This document shows, in pieces, positions 8,726 to 21,022 of a stretch of 64,000 nt of DNA (position 1 is its first letter; the number at the start of each line of letters is the position of its first letter). Source of the stretch: Larus michahellis. Lineage: Eukaryota; Chordata; Aves; Charadriiformes; Laridae. Where the stretch lies: contig NC_133903.1 of the NCBI RefSeq assembly GCF_964199755.1, forward strand, positions 57,356,739 to 57,420,738, in the 5' to 3' direction. The position numbers were made by a program, and so were the translations under genes. Below the pieces are notes generated by a model. That model saw only the letters and a list, made by a program, of their open reading frames with translations. It did not search any database and was not told the origin of the DNA.

Positions 8726-11700
8726 GTGGGGCGGGCAGGGGGCGGTGGGGCCCGGTCTGGGAGAGCCGCGCCGCGGGGGCCCGGCTGGGCGAGCGCGCCC
8801 TGCCCGGCCCCGGGCCGCCCGTCCCCTGACGCGGCCCCCGCTGTGCCCGCAGGGAAGGCCGCCGGGCCCGGCCAGTTCTGGGACGTGGTGGCGGTGACGG
8901 CCGCGGACGCGGAGCAGGCGCGCGCCTACCGGCGGCAGCTGGCGGAGAAGCTGCGCGGGAGGGAGCTGCCGCTGGGCGCCCGGTACCATGTCTTCGTGGA
9001 TCCGCCGGGACCCAAAATCGGTGCGCACCCGTCCGCGCCGGCTCGACCCGGGGGGCGCCGCGCCCGGGCTGGGCTCTCCGGCCTCGACTCCGGCTCCTGC
9101 GGGGGGCCGGGCCCGGTGCGGGCCTGTGCAGCGGGAGGGGCCGCGGGAGGCGGCAGCGCGCCCGCACGTGTGCGGGGCAAGCGTCGAGCCGCCACCGCGC
9201 CCCGACACCCACGGCCCGCGGCCAGAACCGGGGAACCGGCTCGCTCGATGCAGCATTAATGCGCTTCCCCATCACCCGCCGCAGCACCAATCCCAGTGCG
9301 CTCGGCGTGTCGGTGCAGGTAGTGTGGGTGCACTTCCCAGCAGACACTAACGTATTTTTTCTTTAGGCAATGGTGGATCAACACTTCATGTTCTTCGATG
9401 CCTGGAAGATCTGTATGGTGATAAATGGACTTCTTTTATTGTGCTGCTAATTCACTCTGGTAATGCTGGTTTACGTTTCACACACTAAAATTGTACGCCC
9501 TCCCCCCCCCCCTTTTTTTTTAAAATAATATGATGGCAGGGAAGGAGTCAGAGTTGTAAAATACAGTTCCCTCGGAAAAGTAATCCCAAACATATCTGAT
9601 CTGATCATTTGAATTGAGATTGATCCTTAGGAGATACTACTGTCACTTAAGCACTTAAGTCGTTCGATCAAACAGTGGAGAAAGAAGTGTAATTCAGAGT
9701 ATCTGAATTAAGCTCCTGCCTTGAAATTCCCATTTGAGGAGCAGCCCCCTCTGTAGGGGACCTGGGGCCCCTCCTGACTACAGGCAGACTGGATGCCTGC
9801 CACCTTACCCCGTTGGTTAGGGCTCTGCCAAAAGGGGCATCGGTTTTGGAGGGGAGAAAGTAACTCACCCAACGAAAACACTGCTTAGTTGACTCATCTG
9901 TGACTTAAAATTCCAGGCGGGGGTCCTACTTGTTTTTTCAAGTGAAAAGCAGGCATCATTTGCTTTCTTCACGTTAGTTACAGACAAGTGGTCCATTTTC
10001 CATCTCTGAAGCAAACTAAAGGCAATGAAATTAAACACAATTTTAATATAAGCTATTTAAGGCATGCTAAATTTTGGACATAAGGTCAGATCTGCTTTGA
10101 GAAATGTGTTAAGAAGAAGGATTGATGATCTTTTTCCATCTGCCGTTTTTTGAGGAGTACTTGGTATATGACCAAGTTGGGGGGATTATACCTTTGTGTA
10201 GATGCAAAAGAGCTGTATAGGTTTAGTTTTTACTTATATGCAGTGTCTCTGTATAATTAAAAATGTCTTTTTCTTCAAGGTGGTTACAGTCAACGTTTAC
10301 CAAACGCAAGTGCCCTGGGAAAGATTTTCACAGCTTTGCCTTTTGGCGATCCCGTTTACCAGATGTTGGACCTGAAGCTCGCCATGTACATTGATTTCCC
10401 CAGTCACATGAAGCCAGGAATTCTCGTTACGTGTTCAGATGATCTAGAACTGTACAGCACCGGACTTACAGAAACCATCACATTTGATAAGCCTGGATTT
10501 ACCGCGTTAGCTCACCCTTCGGATTTGACAGTTGGGACCACTCATGGAGTGTTTGTTCTGGATCCATCCAGCATTTCGGGAAAAGGAGGACTTGAATACA
10601 CGTCTTGCCATCATTTCCTGCACAAGCCTGATGTCGAGACGATGCGCCAGTGTGGCGCGGTATGCGTAAGGGGGAATTCTTCTCAGCTAAGTTCCTCTGG
10701 AGACCACAGCGACTCAGAAATGGACTCGGAGTGTGTGTATACAGACAGTATATTTTACATGGATCATAGCATTGCAAAACAATTACTGATGTTTTATAAG
10801 CAGATAGGCACTCTTTCCTGTGAAATAGATGCATACGGTGACTTCCTCCAGGCCCTGGGACCTGGAGCCACTCAAGATTACACAAAAAACACAAGTAACG
10901 TCACAAAAGAGGAATCCCAGTTAGTAGAAGTACGGCAGAAGCTATACTCCCTTCTGAAAGGAACTGCACTTAATGTTATAGTCTTAAACAACTCCAAGTT
11001 CTATCACATTGGAACAACGCAAGAGTATTTGTTTCATTTTACATCTGATAGCAAACTGAAATTTGAGCTTGACTTACTGCCTGTGGCTTTCAGCAGCTTT
11101 TCTGAGAAAGCTGAGAGCTTGGATCAGTCAGCAAGTGTCATTCAAAGCATACTCGAGCCTGGGTGTTCCGTAGGGCCTGGGTCCGTCATTGAATACTCTA
11201 GAATCGGACCTGAAGTCTCAGTAGGGAAGAAGAGCATTATTAGTGGATCGCACATAAATGTGAAAGTAGACATACCTTCAGATTGTTTTCTAAGTTCATT
11301 AAGTATAAAAATTAACGGTCAAGTAAAGTACATAAGTATGGTGTTCAGTGTAGAAGATGACTTGAAGCGGAGTGTGAAATTGTTGTCAGAGATACACTCG
11401 CTCCAGTTTTTTGGAGTCAGCTTGCTGGAATGCTTGGAGCTCTGGGGTGTGAAGGTTTCGGACCAGCTCTTCTCCGGTGAGAACACGCGCCTGGGGCTGT
11501 GGACTGCCAGGATCTTTCCTGTTTGTTCTACCTTAAGTGAATCAGTTAGGATGTCGTTAAAAATGTTAAACTCTGTGCGGCGCATGTCAGCTTTTAAATT
11601 GCATGGCTTTAAGCTCTTGTCTGTTGAAGAAATGCTCACCTACAAGGATGTAGAAGACATGTTGAAGTTTAGGAAGCAAATTTATGATGAAATCTGTCTA

Positions 11701-11730
11701 CAAAGACAAAAAGAGAAGTCTGATTTGTAG
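8647..11730 (+). CDS. FPGT: Fucose-1-phosphate guanylyltransferase (four coding exons)
   Basis: FPGT catalyses fucose-1-phosphate + GTP to GDP-fucose + PPi in the cytosol, the second step of the fucose salvage pathway after fucokinase. Coding exons are 8647-8725, 8853-9020, 9367-9459 and 10280-11730, all with GT-AG junctions and all introns in phase 1, giving 596 codons plus TAG. The length fits the mammalian protein (about 594-607 residues). Landmarks matching the family are YHVFVDP and GPKIGNGGSTL (end of exon 2 into exon 3), the glycine-rich nucleotide-binding loop [17 protein letters not shown] (about residues 112-128), [20 protein letters not shown] and [18 protein letters not shown] left-handed beta-helix-like region follows from about residue 405 ([19 protein letters not shown]). 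The start ATG in GCGGCCATGC lies in the CpG island and gives the expected N-terminus. The gene looks intact. Confidence 0.97.
8853..9020 (+). CDS. FPGT: FPGT coding exon 2
   Basis: Encodes residues 27-82, including [12 protein letters not shown] and [16 protein letters not shown]. The acceptor is CCCGCAG and the donor ATCG|GTGCGC. It enters and leaves in phase 1. Intron 2 (9021-9366) is 346 bp and GC-rich in its first half. Confidence 0.95.
9367..9459 (+). CDS. FPGT: FPGT coding exon 3
   Basis: Encodes residues 83-113, reading [20 protein letters not shown] and ending FIVLLIHS, plus one base of the next glycine. The acceptor is TTTCTTTAG and the donor CTCTG|GTAATG. The phase-1 end is the same as that of TNNI3K exon 1, so this exon can also splice in frame to TNNI3K exon 2 at 23924. 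The 820-bp intron 3 (9460-10279) contains a homopolymeric C then T run near 9503-9522 and no recognised repeat. Confidence 0.95.
10280..11730 (+). CDS. FPGT: FPGT coding exon 4 (terminal, most of protein)
   Basis: This 1451-bp exon encodes residues 114-596 and stops at TAG 11728-11730. It starts inside the nucleotide-binding loop ([15 protein letters not shown]) and contains the remainder of the catalytic region and the C-terminal beta-helix-like segment. A short Ser/Asp/Glu-rich stretch ([14 protein letters not shown], around residues 251-264) is a variable loop in the family. No disruption is visible. Confidence 0.97.
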
Positions 11731-11929
11731 AATGAACTGTACTTGAAGAAATTTCCTGTTTTCATTTGTAGGTGATTGATTACTTCCCATCTTGTAAAAA
11801 TCATAAGAAAAAAGTACACAAATGTCTGATTTCATTGAAGTAGGAATAATGAAATTGCATTAACAACGTTGTTGTAGCATAACATTAATAATGCAGCAAA
11901 TGCAGATAAACTATTCTTTTGATGAAATA

Positions 11930-11935
11930 ATTAAA
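11930..11935 (+). promoter_or_regulatory. FPGT poly(A) signal ATTAAA
   Basis: The common variant hexamer ATTAAA lies 200 bp after the FPGT stop, followed 25-60 bases later by a G/T-rich stretch (CATTGGTGACTTTTCTTGGG). No AATAAA lies between the stop codon and this point. It is the best candidate for the main 3' end; longer 3' UTRs are possible. Confidence 0.55.
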
Positions 11936-14438
11936 TATTTCACATGTCTGAAAACACTCATTGGTGACTTTTCTTGGGGTGCGTGTTATTATATTTTGTA
12001 GTCTTCATCAGTAAAATATGATACAGAACAAATTAATCAGCAATTTGACTGAAAACTGCTTTAAAAGTCTTTCAAAGTAGCTCCAACAACATGGAATGAT
12101 GCGGCAGTAACTTATTTGTCTGTCTTTTCATGATGCCTTTTTACAGTAGTATTTCAAATAGGTAGAGGTAAATTTATTAAAAGTACTTTTTAAATCAAGA
12201 CATCCTGTCTTAAGCATTAATCATTTTCTTTCTCTATATATTTCATTCTGTAATTTTTTTACAATTTCTTTGTTTTTATCAGAGGAAAAGGATTTGCACG
12301 AGAGATCATTCTTTCCCCTGTGACATAATATTGGGGCCAAAACCTGGCATCAAGACATACTGATTTTTGGTTTTTTTACAGTTGGTCATTTGGAAGCTGG
12401 TAGTTTGATTGACACCTACCAACTTCCTGTTATCCACGTTAGTGACATGTGCTACATGAAAACCTCCCTTTCGTTCCCTTCCGTATTTCTCTAAACTGAA
12501 CTGTCAGAGCCCTTGGAGTGATGCTTAATCCCGCTGCGGGCCAGTGGATAAAGCACAACAGGGAGGTTGACCGAGTGAGCGGTACCACGATGCACACCGT
12601 CAGAGAAACACAGTATCTGCTCTCCCTTCCCTTTCTCCGCCCGTCACTAGTAAAGACGTCCTTTTGTTTCTAGCTTAGGTGCCAAAGATCCAGCTCCAAA
12701 TAGATGAGTATGCTTTCTATACTTTCTGTTCTGGCCTGATCAAAAAGTAACGTGCCTTTTTTACGTGTCCAACTTTAAATTCACTTTTCTCTGCTCCCTC
12801 TTCCCTGCCCCCCTTTTTTAAAAGTAGAGGCCATGTCATACTAGGAGATGGCAGTGCCCCGCTCGCCCCGACTCGGTCTTGGGCCACGGCACCACAGAGG
12901 TGCTGTGCAGGGAGCGCACGCAAGCCCGGCCAATTCCTCTGTGTTTTCAACAGCTCATTACATTACTTCTGTGCTACAAGGTGGAAAAAAAGCTTGTTCA
13001 CACTAAGTTTATATTGAGATACCTCAATCATTTAGATTTGCTTCTATAATGACATTTTTAATTTTTCCATATCATGCTATTTTTAAGCATGTGCTGTGTA
13101 TTGTATCAGTGTAACTTGACTGCAAACATAATGCATCTTTTTCTGTTGCATTTATCTATGGGTTTTCATCTTTTCTTTAATGTTTTGTTATAACAGTGTT
13201 TGTCTCCCTGCTGACTGAATTCCCTCTTGACGTCTTTCTTACACCACCTGTAAGGTAGTAGTGTAATATCTCATGAATATTACCCAAGGTAGTTCAACCT
13301 TCACCAGTTTTCTTCCTCATTGATACAGAAACCTTTCAAGAGACCTACTCTTTTTCCTGAGGATCTCTTCTGAGCAAGAAGAAACACAAAGGAGCTAGAC
13401 ATGGAGGTTGTGAATTGCTTCAAAGGAATAAGGAGAATTTCTGAGCAAACAGAGGTTTTAAAAGTCGTTATAAAACATTAGTCTAACAGTGGAAACAGCA
13501 GTAGATTTGAGAGCATTAAGGTCCAAGACAAATGCATAAAGTCACAAAGTCATAGAACATGGAGCGTGAAATTGTGGTTTGTATGTCATCCTATTTGCAT
13601 AATCTATTCATCTATTAGAGTACACAAAAAGTTCTGGGAAAAACGAATGTTTGACGTAGAGTTTGCATCTTCAGTTGCAGACCAGACTTTGCTCCGAAAA
13701 GACTTCCCTGAGGATTGCTTTACTGCTAGACAGGCTTTCTGGATGTTTAGTAACAGTAAAATTAAGTTGCATTCTTTTTACGTGATTATTCACTTTAACT
13801 GTTGCAATTGCATTTATTCTAAAGTCCCTAAGTACCATGTATTGATTTCATTACTGAAAGCAATCTGGTTAAAATAGAAGATGGATTTGCTTCTGACACA
13901 TAAGTAATAGGAAAAAAGAATGAGGAAAAGCATACTGACTAAACGGCGTTTGGAAAGTGTTGGAGTAGACCTGATCAAACAGAAGCTGCTACGGTCTCGG
14001 AAGCGGTGTTCTTCCAAGAAAAAAAAGATAATAGCAGGAGTGGAATCCTGGTGGTAGTCTCAGACTACCTTGCCTGGCACCTGGGTCAAGAGGCTGCCCC
14101 AGGCTCTGGCAGTCCACCAGCTGCGCAAGGAAAGGCAAGAGGTGCTTCTTGGAGTATTTCCCTCAGATTTTCTTCCCTGGCCTGCTGCTGTCCTGCCTGC
14201 CCTGCCCTGGCCTGCTCAGCTGTGCTGGCTCAGCTGCAACCAGGATGGATAAGAAGTAAGGACTCACATCCCTGCAGAAAGTATTATCCTCTGGGATGCG
14301 CTATCCATTACTGTCACTCCTTAACCTAGCCGCTGCGTCAGAATGATCCAAGTTTCTGTGAAACGGTAAGTGTCACACAGAAATCCTGTCTTTCTGACAT
14401 ACCGTGTTGGAGACTGACTGTCAGTTTGACAGGGCGGT
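11936..14438. other. Intergenic sequence downstream of FPGT
   Basis: AT-rich, with only short open frames of no recognisable content. Nothing specific was recognised. Confidence 0.5.
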
Positions 14439-14935
14439 GATCACAGAATCACAGACTAGTAGGGGTTGGCAAGGACCTCTGGAGATATCTCCTCCAACCC
14501 CCTGCCAGAGGAGATTCACCCAGACCTGGCTGGACAGGATCATGTCCTGGCAGGGTTTGCATGTCTCCAGAGAAGACTCCACACCTCTCTGGGCAGCCTG
14601 TGCCAGGGCTCTGCCACCCTCACAGCAAAGAAGTTTTTCCTCATGTTGAGATGGAATTTTCTGTGTTCTGGTTCATGCCTGTTGCCCCTTGTCCTGTCCC
14701 CGGGCACCACTGAGAAGAGCCTGGCCCCATCCTCTTGCCCCCTGCCCTTTACATATTGATAAGCATTGACGAGGTCCCCTCTCAATCTGCTCTTCTCCAG
14801 CGGAACAGACTCAGTTTGCCCTTCTCCAGCCTGAACAGCCCCGGGGCTCTCAGCCTTTCCTCAGCAGAGGGGTGCTCCAGTCCCCTCAGCATCTTCATAG
14901 CCCCCCACTGGATCTCCACTGGTAGTCCCTTAACG
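14439..14935 (-). mobile_element. CR1 LINE fragment, antisense, 5'-truncated
   Basis: On the + strand the element begins TCACAGAATCACAGA followed by GGGTTGGCAAGGACCTCTGG, the reverse complement of the CR1 3' end. It continues with the characteristic CTGGGCAGCCTGTGCCAGGG, GAGGTCCCCTCTCAATCTGC and CAGCCTGAACAGCCCCGGGG blocks to about 14935. About 500 bp of the 3' end is present and the reverse-transcriptase region is missing, as is usual for CR1 copies. Open frames across it are spurious. Confidence 0.92.
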
Positions 14936-17900
14936 TCGACAGCCTGCAGGTCTGACCCTAAAGCCGGGCTCACACTCTGGTGAGATGGGTTGTGAGCCTG
15001 GTGGATGCTCGTTGGGGTCCACAAAGAAGCCTGGCCCCTGCTAACAGTAAACGCTCATGGAAGCCCCAGATTCCACAACTGACAGGTGGCTGCTGGAGAG
15101 CCCAGCTGCGTCTTCCTCACCAAGGGCAGTAACACTTTCACTGTCCTTAGTCCTGCCGTCAAGGATCGGAATGAGGAAAACTTTTGTAGAGGTTTGCTGA
15201 AAGTGTTCTTTGGCCACGGCCCCGGAGAGCGTGGCTGTGCTCTAGGCAGTGCACAAAGGAGCTGGATGTCGGCATACCTCAAAATGTGACATTTTTCCTG
15301 TTCCCGATCTTCTCCTCCGCTATGCAGTTTGTAGAGAGTGGCCCCATGAAGCTACTGCTTAAACAAATGGTGCGTGGTTTAAACACACCGAATGCACAGT
15401 TGCTGCTTCAGATACAGATACTAAAATATGTGACTGCGTTGAATAGCTTGTGGCTAAACATTTCAGTGAGGAGCTAGAAATTTTCTTAACCTTTGAATAA
15501 AGGCCTAAGATAACTTTTTTTGCAAACCTGTGCAACATGTCATGTCCAGCCTCATTTAACTGTTCTTAGCAGCATGTCAACGAACTGCCCTGTTAGGACA
15601 TAAAACATTTAGATCTTGAGGCAAAGAACTTAATAATTTAAAAAAAAAAAAACTGTTGTAATGGAATAAGCGTAGATTTTATTTACTAGGTAAGAAACGT
15701 AAGACTGCTTTAAGCCTTTAGGCCACTCCATGCTTTCCTTTTACAGTAAATATTTTTGTCTTAAATTTTATAAAGCAGATTTTGGTCAATATTAGCCATA
15801 GGTAATGTCAGCAGGCTTAATTAATTTATTCCACAGGTACTGCAACATCTGGATTTGTAATATTTTTCATTTTTAAACTACAACCAAGTTTAATGTAATA
15901 TTTTATTTAAAACATTAAAAAATATATTTTACTTTACAGAGCTCTATTAGTTATTTTCCCACACTTTTTAATATCATATAGGGTTATGTGCATGCATGTT
16001 CACTCACAGGTTCTGTAAATTCATTCTTGGACTCCACATTTCGGAATAGACATTTCTATATATAAGCTTCCACTAACGTCCATTGAGCCACAGGAAGCAC
16101 GTGTTTGCCCATTAAATTTCTAATGCACCCATAATCCTTTGTGGTCTTTCTAACTGTCAATAAAATTATCATTGTGAAGTACTAGATTACAAAGTTTATG
16201 GAAATATTCAGAGAAAATGGACCATGCCATAGAGAATGTTAGCGCGTGAAGATTGATAATGGTATTGGCAATCCAGGCATCCATCTGTTAAGGGCTGGTG
16301 GAATTTAAAAATTAAAATACACATCCATTGCACTTTGATGAATTCTATTGAAAGGATTTGGTAGATATGAGGCATATTTTTCTGCAGGCTTTTTTGTGAG
16401 TTTTAAATGCTGAAAGATGGCTACAGAACGTAGCTAGTTTTGTTGATTTTTCCTGCATCAGCTTCAGAATAAAATCTGAAAACCTGGAATGAATACCCTA
16501 TTTGATTGAAGTCACTAGGAGTTCTGCTTTTGATTTAAGCAGGGGCCAGGATTTTGGCCCTGGCGAGCATGTTGATGGAGCAAAGGTTTCTAGAGTCCGC
16601 CAGGGACTCCGAAGTGAAGCAGAACAAGAGCTGCAGAGCTCTCGTTATGTATCTTGCCAGCGAGTGCTGTAACCCTGCACACTCTGCCAAACTCTCGCTG
16701 CTGTGCTGCTCCTCGTTGGGCAGCCTGCTGAGGTCTGCTGGGCACCGGGAGAGCAGGGCACCAGCTGGCAAAGCGCCTCCGTCGCTGGTGTGCTGCACCG
16801 TGCTGGGCACCGGGAGAGGAGGGCGCCAGCCTGCGAAGCAAGCGCTGGGACTGCAGAGCACAGAAGCAGTGGCAACAGCAGTTAGTCTGCAGTGGATGAT
16901 GTGACCTCATTTGTGAGTTACCGCAATGATATTTCTGTCAAGGAGAGAGAGAGAGGGCATGACACATAAGCGAGTATTTCTACGTAGCCTTGATGACACA
17001 TCTGTAAAACGTCGTCTCTATTTAGGCATGAGATAACTCTTTCCTGTATATATTGCAGCTATTTATGAAGCATGCATGTTTTTTAGCTGTAACAAATTCC
17101 AGTCCTTACAACAAGGGCTATGTTATAGTGTGATCAAATCTTATTAAAATCAAAAAGACTGGAGACTGGACGCTTCCTGACAGTAATAACCTACGTTTGA
17201 TGAACACAATATGTGTATGTGTTTTATTCGTATTGCATTTTACAAGCTTTAGCTTATCTTTCTTTTTCACAGTCTGCTGTTAAGGTAGATGACAACAATT
17301 TTCTCATGCAACCAGCTGGGATAAACTTATCCCAAGGAAACTGAGAGACACGTGCAAGGCCACACAGTAAAATTTAACAGCGAGATAATAGTAATCATGG
17401 GGTTGCTGGTTTCTGGTATCAGATTCTGAAAATAAGACCATTGTGGCATCCCGGCCCATGATTTTCCTCCAGTCTGAGTAATAAAGGATGCAACACTGAA
17501 AATGCCCGTCAGGTAAGACTTCCTAAGGGCAAGAGGCAGCTACTGAAATTTGGAGTTTCATTTCGATTAAGGCTTATTGAGTTTCCTAGATGGATGCAGT
17601 TTTCATATGGGCCTCTAGATCTTGCCTGGCTCTGTCTGTCCTGAAATGCAACTCAGGCTGGTACAGTCTCAAATAAAGCCAAGATGAGTGTTTAATGATT
17701 TTATTCATGTCAGCTTTCTTTATTTAATTAGTTTTGCTGTGTAGTGTAATAATAGGGCTCATAATGAACATCATCTTAATGATTTCCCTGAATGCTTTGA
17801 GAGCATGCTATAATGAACAGAGATTTAGTCATACTGTATATATTACACTATGAAATTTGAGAGAGGGGGATTATTTCAGTAACCTTTTAGGCAGGAAATT

Positions 17901-19459
17901 GAAATCTGAGAAATTGGGCACTTAAAAAAGAACACAAGGGAAGGCAGCTGACATAAAAATGAGCAGCTGAAATATATCTGTGCCAGAAGGATTTGGGGAA
18001 CTGACGGAAGAAAGCAAGCTCCAACAATCATTTGGATCTGCATAGAAAGGTTCTTGACTTGGACAGGGAGTTTGTCTGTTCTGGAGCTCGGTGGTTCCAA
18101 CCTCTTCCCGTTCCTAAATCTCTGATGCAACAGCTTCATTTTATCCTCTCTGCACATGTGAAAAATTAATCCCCATGCGAATGCCACTGTAGTATTGTGA
18201 GAACAAAAACAGCAATACTATTCTTTTAATCCACTGCCACAGAGAAGCCATTGTAAACACCTGTTTCCTTATATGGGCTACAGAGTTCCTTGTACTTTAT
18301 TTTCATAAAAATGCATTTTCTTTTAACACCCTTTTCATTTTCTGTGATATATCTGAATGTCACCAGAATGACACTGAAATGTATACAAGCAACTTCCAGC
18401 CTCTTGAAGTAAATTATATATATGGATATGTTCTAATTCATTTGAAATAAAGATCATTTCAGAAGACTTAATCCTGTAAAGCCTCCCTGTGAAGGGCATT
18501 TAAAACCGGAAAAGGGAAAAGAATTTTTCACGTTTCTCTGGTGAGATTGGACATGACAGCTGCACATTCCAAACATAAAACTTCTAAAAAATTAATCAAA
18601 AAAAATTGCACAGCTCAGTAGTCTGTAAACATTACATCTGAAGACTTCACTCACTGAAAAACATTGCTCTTGACATCTTAGTGCTACTTGTATAGATGTT
18701 AATTAGAACTGGCCTAACATAATAGTGACTGCAGTTATTCCCTTCTCTGTTTGCAAACGGTCTGCAAACAGGCTCTGGAATTATTATTAGTTTTTGCCTT
18801 TTTATTTTCCCCTAGTTTCAATTATTCTGCAACTGCCTGTGATATGAATGCTTCAGGAATTCACCTGGAAGTTGCTTTCATGATGAACAAAGCTGTTGCC
18901 CTGACTTTGCTGACTGACCAATTCTCCTCCTGTGCTGTAGTTTCCACTGGCCTTCCCTGAGTGTCCACATCAATGAACCTTCACCCACACAAATGTTTGC
19001 AAAGAGCGAATGAAAACACGGTATAGAAACTGGTGACTTCTTTTTGATATATTTTCATAAAGTAGGTGGTACTAGAATACCAATAATAAGCAAGGTATTT
19101 ACTTCTTTTAAAGCAAATAATTTTCTCTTTCTTATCATGGAAATTTAATGTTCTTACTTTATAAAGCTGTTGTAGGAAAATGCTGTGCAGAAGCGAACAG
19201 AATGTTTCTTGGGCTTTGGAGTCTGTCCTGATCCTGTTTCTGTCACAGTTTGCTTGGTCTGGATGGAAAAAAGTTTTGCTCTTCAGGACATGGGGAGTCC
19301 CAAAACCTATTTTGTCAATTCCAGATTTTTTTCCCTGGCATTTCACTCCCTGCTGGGAGTCATCATTACCACCGCTCCCCTTACTGCTGCTGGAGTGTCC
19401 CACTTCTTCAAGCGACTCTCCGTTAACTGCCCTTAGAGCTGCTGGATTCCACCTCCAGT
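14936..19459. other. Intergenic sequence between CR1 and C/T-rich repeat
   Basis: No gene was recognised. A GC-rich patch at about 16540-16900 contains two copies of a roughly 63-bp segment beginning TGCTGGGCACCGGGAGAG (near 16737 and 16800). Most of the rest is AT-rich single-copy-looking sequence. Confidence 0.45.
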
Positions 19460-19830
19460 TACAGCCACAGCATGGGACCCTCACCTCTCCTCGCCTCACC
19501 TCACCACACCTCTCCTCCCGCCACTGTGCCTCACCTCACCTCACCACACCTCTCCTCGTTGTGCTGCACCTTGTCTCACACCATCTCAACACACGTCTTC
19601 TCGCCTCACTGCGTCTCACCAGGCCTCTCCTCACCTCACCTTGTCTCACCACTCCTCACCTCGCTGCTCTGTCTCGCCTCTGCTCTCGGCGTCTCTCCTC
19701 AGCTTTCGGCTCCTCGCCTCAGTGCTCTGTGCCTCGCCTCAGCTCGCTTCACCTGGCCGCTCTTCTCACCTTTATGCTCCTTGCTTCACCTTGCCTCGCC
19801 TCGCCTACCCTTTAGCTGCTGTTGTAGGCC
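19460..19830. repeat. Degenerate C/T-rich tandem repeat (CCTCACCTC / TCGCCTCAC units)
   Basis: About 370 bp are built from imperfect repeats of short units such as CCTCACCTCACC, CACCTCTCCTC and CTCGCCTCAG, giving strong strand asymmetry (pyrimidines on +). Open frames across it on the + strand are serine/leucine/proline repeats without domain character and are products of the repeat. Confidence 0.85.
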
Positions 19831-20419
19831 TTTTCCCTCCTCTCCTCCCTGCAGGCCATGCCACATCAGCTGAGGGAGCGGTTCGGAGGCGCTGCCCCAG
19901 ACGCGTGGGGCTGGCACAGCCCCTCACCAGACAACAACCCCGGGGCTTCCCTCAGAGACAGTGGGAGCCCAGACAGAAAAGGGGGGCTCCCTGGGCCCAG
20001 GAGCTATCAAGGGTCTGTTTCAGGCCATCCTGTGATTCTTACCTAAACTGACTAACTTCCAGTTTGGATTGTACAGGGCATCCAAGCCCCAAAGTGACAG
20101 CAGGCTGAAGCCAAGCCCTTCTGAAGTCCTAACCTGCACAGAGCAGCTAAGTCACCACCATGACGAGTCCCCCACCTTGGCTGGCGTACTCAAGGCAGTG
20201 CTGAGGGCTACCAGGCGGTGGGGGGAGGCGGCCGGAGGCTGGCTGGTGCAAGGGGGAGGCACAGCACTGTTGCAGGTCCAGCCGTTCTGGGTGATGGGCG
20301 CCAGCACAGCTTCCTTGCTGCTCTGCTGCCATGCAGCTGGCGCAGGAGGCGTGGATGCAGGGCTGCATACACGTGCGCGGTGGAGAGGAGAAGGCCGAGT
20401 CTCAGACGCCTGAGAACCG

Positions 20420-21022
20420 ATTCCTTGGCCTGTACCAGCACTAGTGTGGCCAGCAGGACGGGGGCAGTGACCGTCCCCCTGTACTGGGCACTGGCAAGGC
20501 CCCACCTCGAGGCCTGTGTCCAGTTTTGGGCCCCTCGCTCCAGGAAAGACATTGAGGGGCTGGAGCGTGTCCAGAGAAGGGCGACGGAGCTGGTGAGGGG
20601 TCTGGAGCACAAGCCTCGTGAGGAGCGGCTGAGGGAGCTGGGGGTGTTCAGCCTGGAGAAGAGGAGGCTGAGGGGAGACCTTCTCGCTCTCTGCAGCTCC
20701 CTGAAAGGAGGGGGCAGCCAGGGGGGGTCGGGCTCTTCTCCCAAGGAACAGGCCACGGGACAGGGGAAACGGCCTCAAGTTGTGCCAGGGGAGGTTTAGG
20801 ATGGATATTAGGAGAAATTTCTTCATGGAAAAGGTTGTCAAGCCTTGGCCCAGGCTGCCCAGGGCAGTGGTGGAGTCGCCATCCCTGGAGGGATTGAAAA
20901 GCCGGGCAGACGTGGTGCTGAGGGACATGGGCTGGTGGGGGTTTGGGCAGCGTTAGGCGAACAGCTGGACTTGATGATCTGAAAGGTCCCTTCCATCCTA
21001 GACGATTCTATGATTCTATGAT
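20420..21022 (+). mobile_element. CR1 LINE fragment, sense
   Basis: It shows CR1 3'-region blocks in order: GTGTGGCCAGCAGGACGG, GGCCCCACCTCGAGGCCTGT, GTGTCCAGAGAAGGGCGACG, GAGGCTGAGGGGAGACCTT, GATGGATATTAGGAGAAATT, CAGGCTGCCCAGGGCAGTGG, GACTTGATGATCTGAAAGG, and the tail GATTCTATGATTCTATGA at the end. The 5' end is truncated. The last 320 bp closely resemble the CR1 at 62757-63081, so both belong to the same or a closely related subfamily. Confidence 0.95.

Larger units (their letters stand above)
8250..9250. promoter_or_regulatory. CpG island over FPGT promoter and exons 1-2
   Basis: About 1 kb is extremely GC- and CpG-rich, starting abruptly after an AT-rich run (TATAAAAA at 8243-8250) and fading after 9250. 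It covers the FPGT start codon, exon 1, intron 1, exon 2 and part of intron 2. Several GC boxes are visible (for example CCCCGCCCC around 8580). In mammals FPGT and LRRIQ3 are head-to-head at this point, so the island is probably ancestrally bidirectional. Confidence 0.85.

Noticed and set aside
8208-9347. 379-codon open frame on the - strand over the CpG island
   Set aside because: It is antisense to FPGT exons 1-2, consists of Ala/Pro/Arg/Gly-rich low-complexity text, and is expected from the extreme GC content.
19180-20051. Open frames of up to 211 codons over the C/T-rich repeat
   Set aside because: The translated text is Ser/Leu/Pro repeats produced by the tandem repeat, with no domain and no supporting splice structure.
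20152-20928. 258-codon - strand frame and 193-codon + strand frame near 20.2-20.9 kb
   Set aside because: They lie on a CR1 LINE 3' region; the frames are shadows of the repeat and not the CR1 reverse transcriptase.
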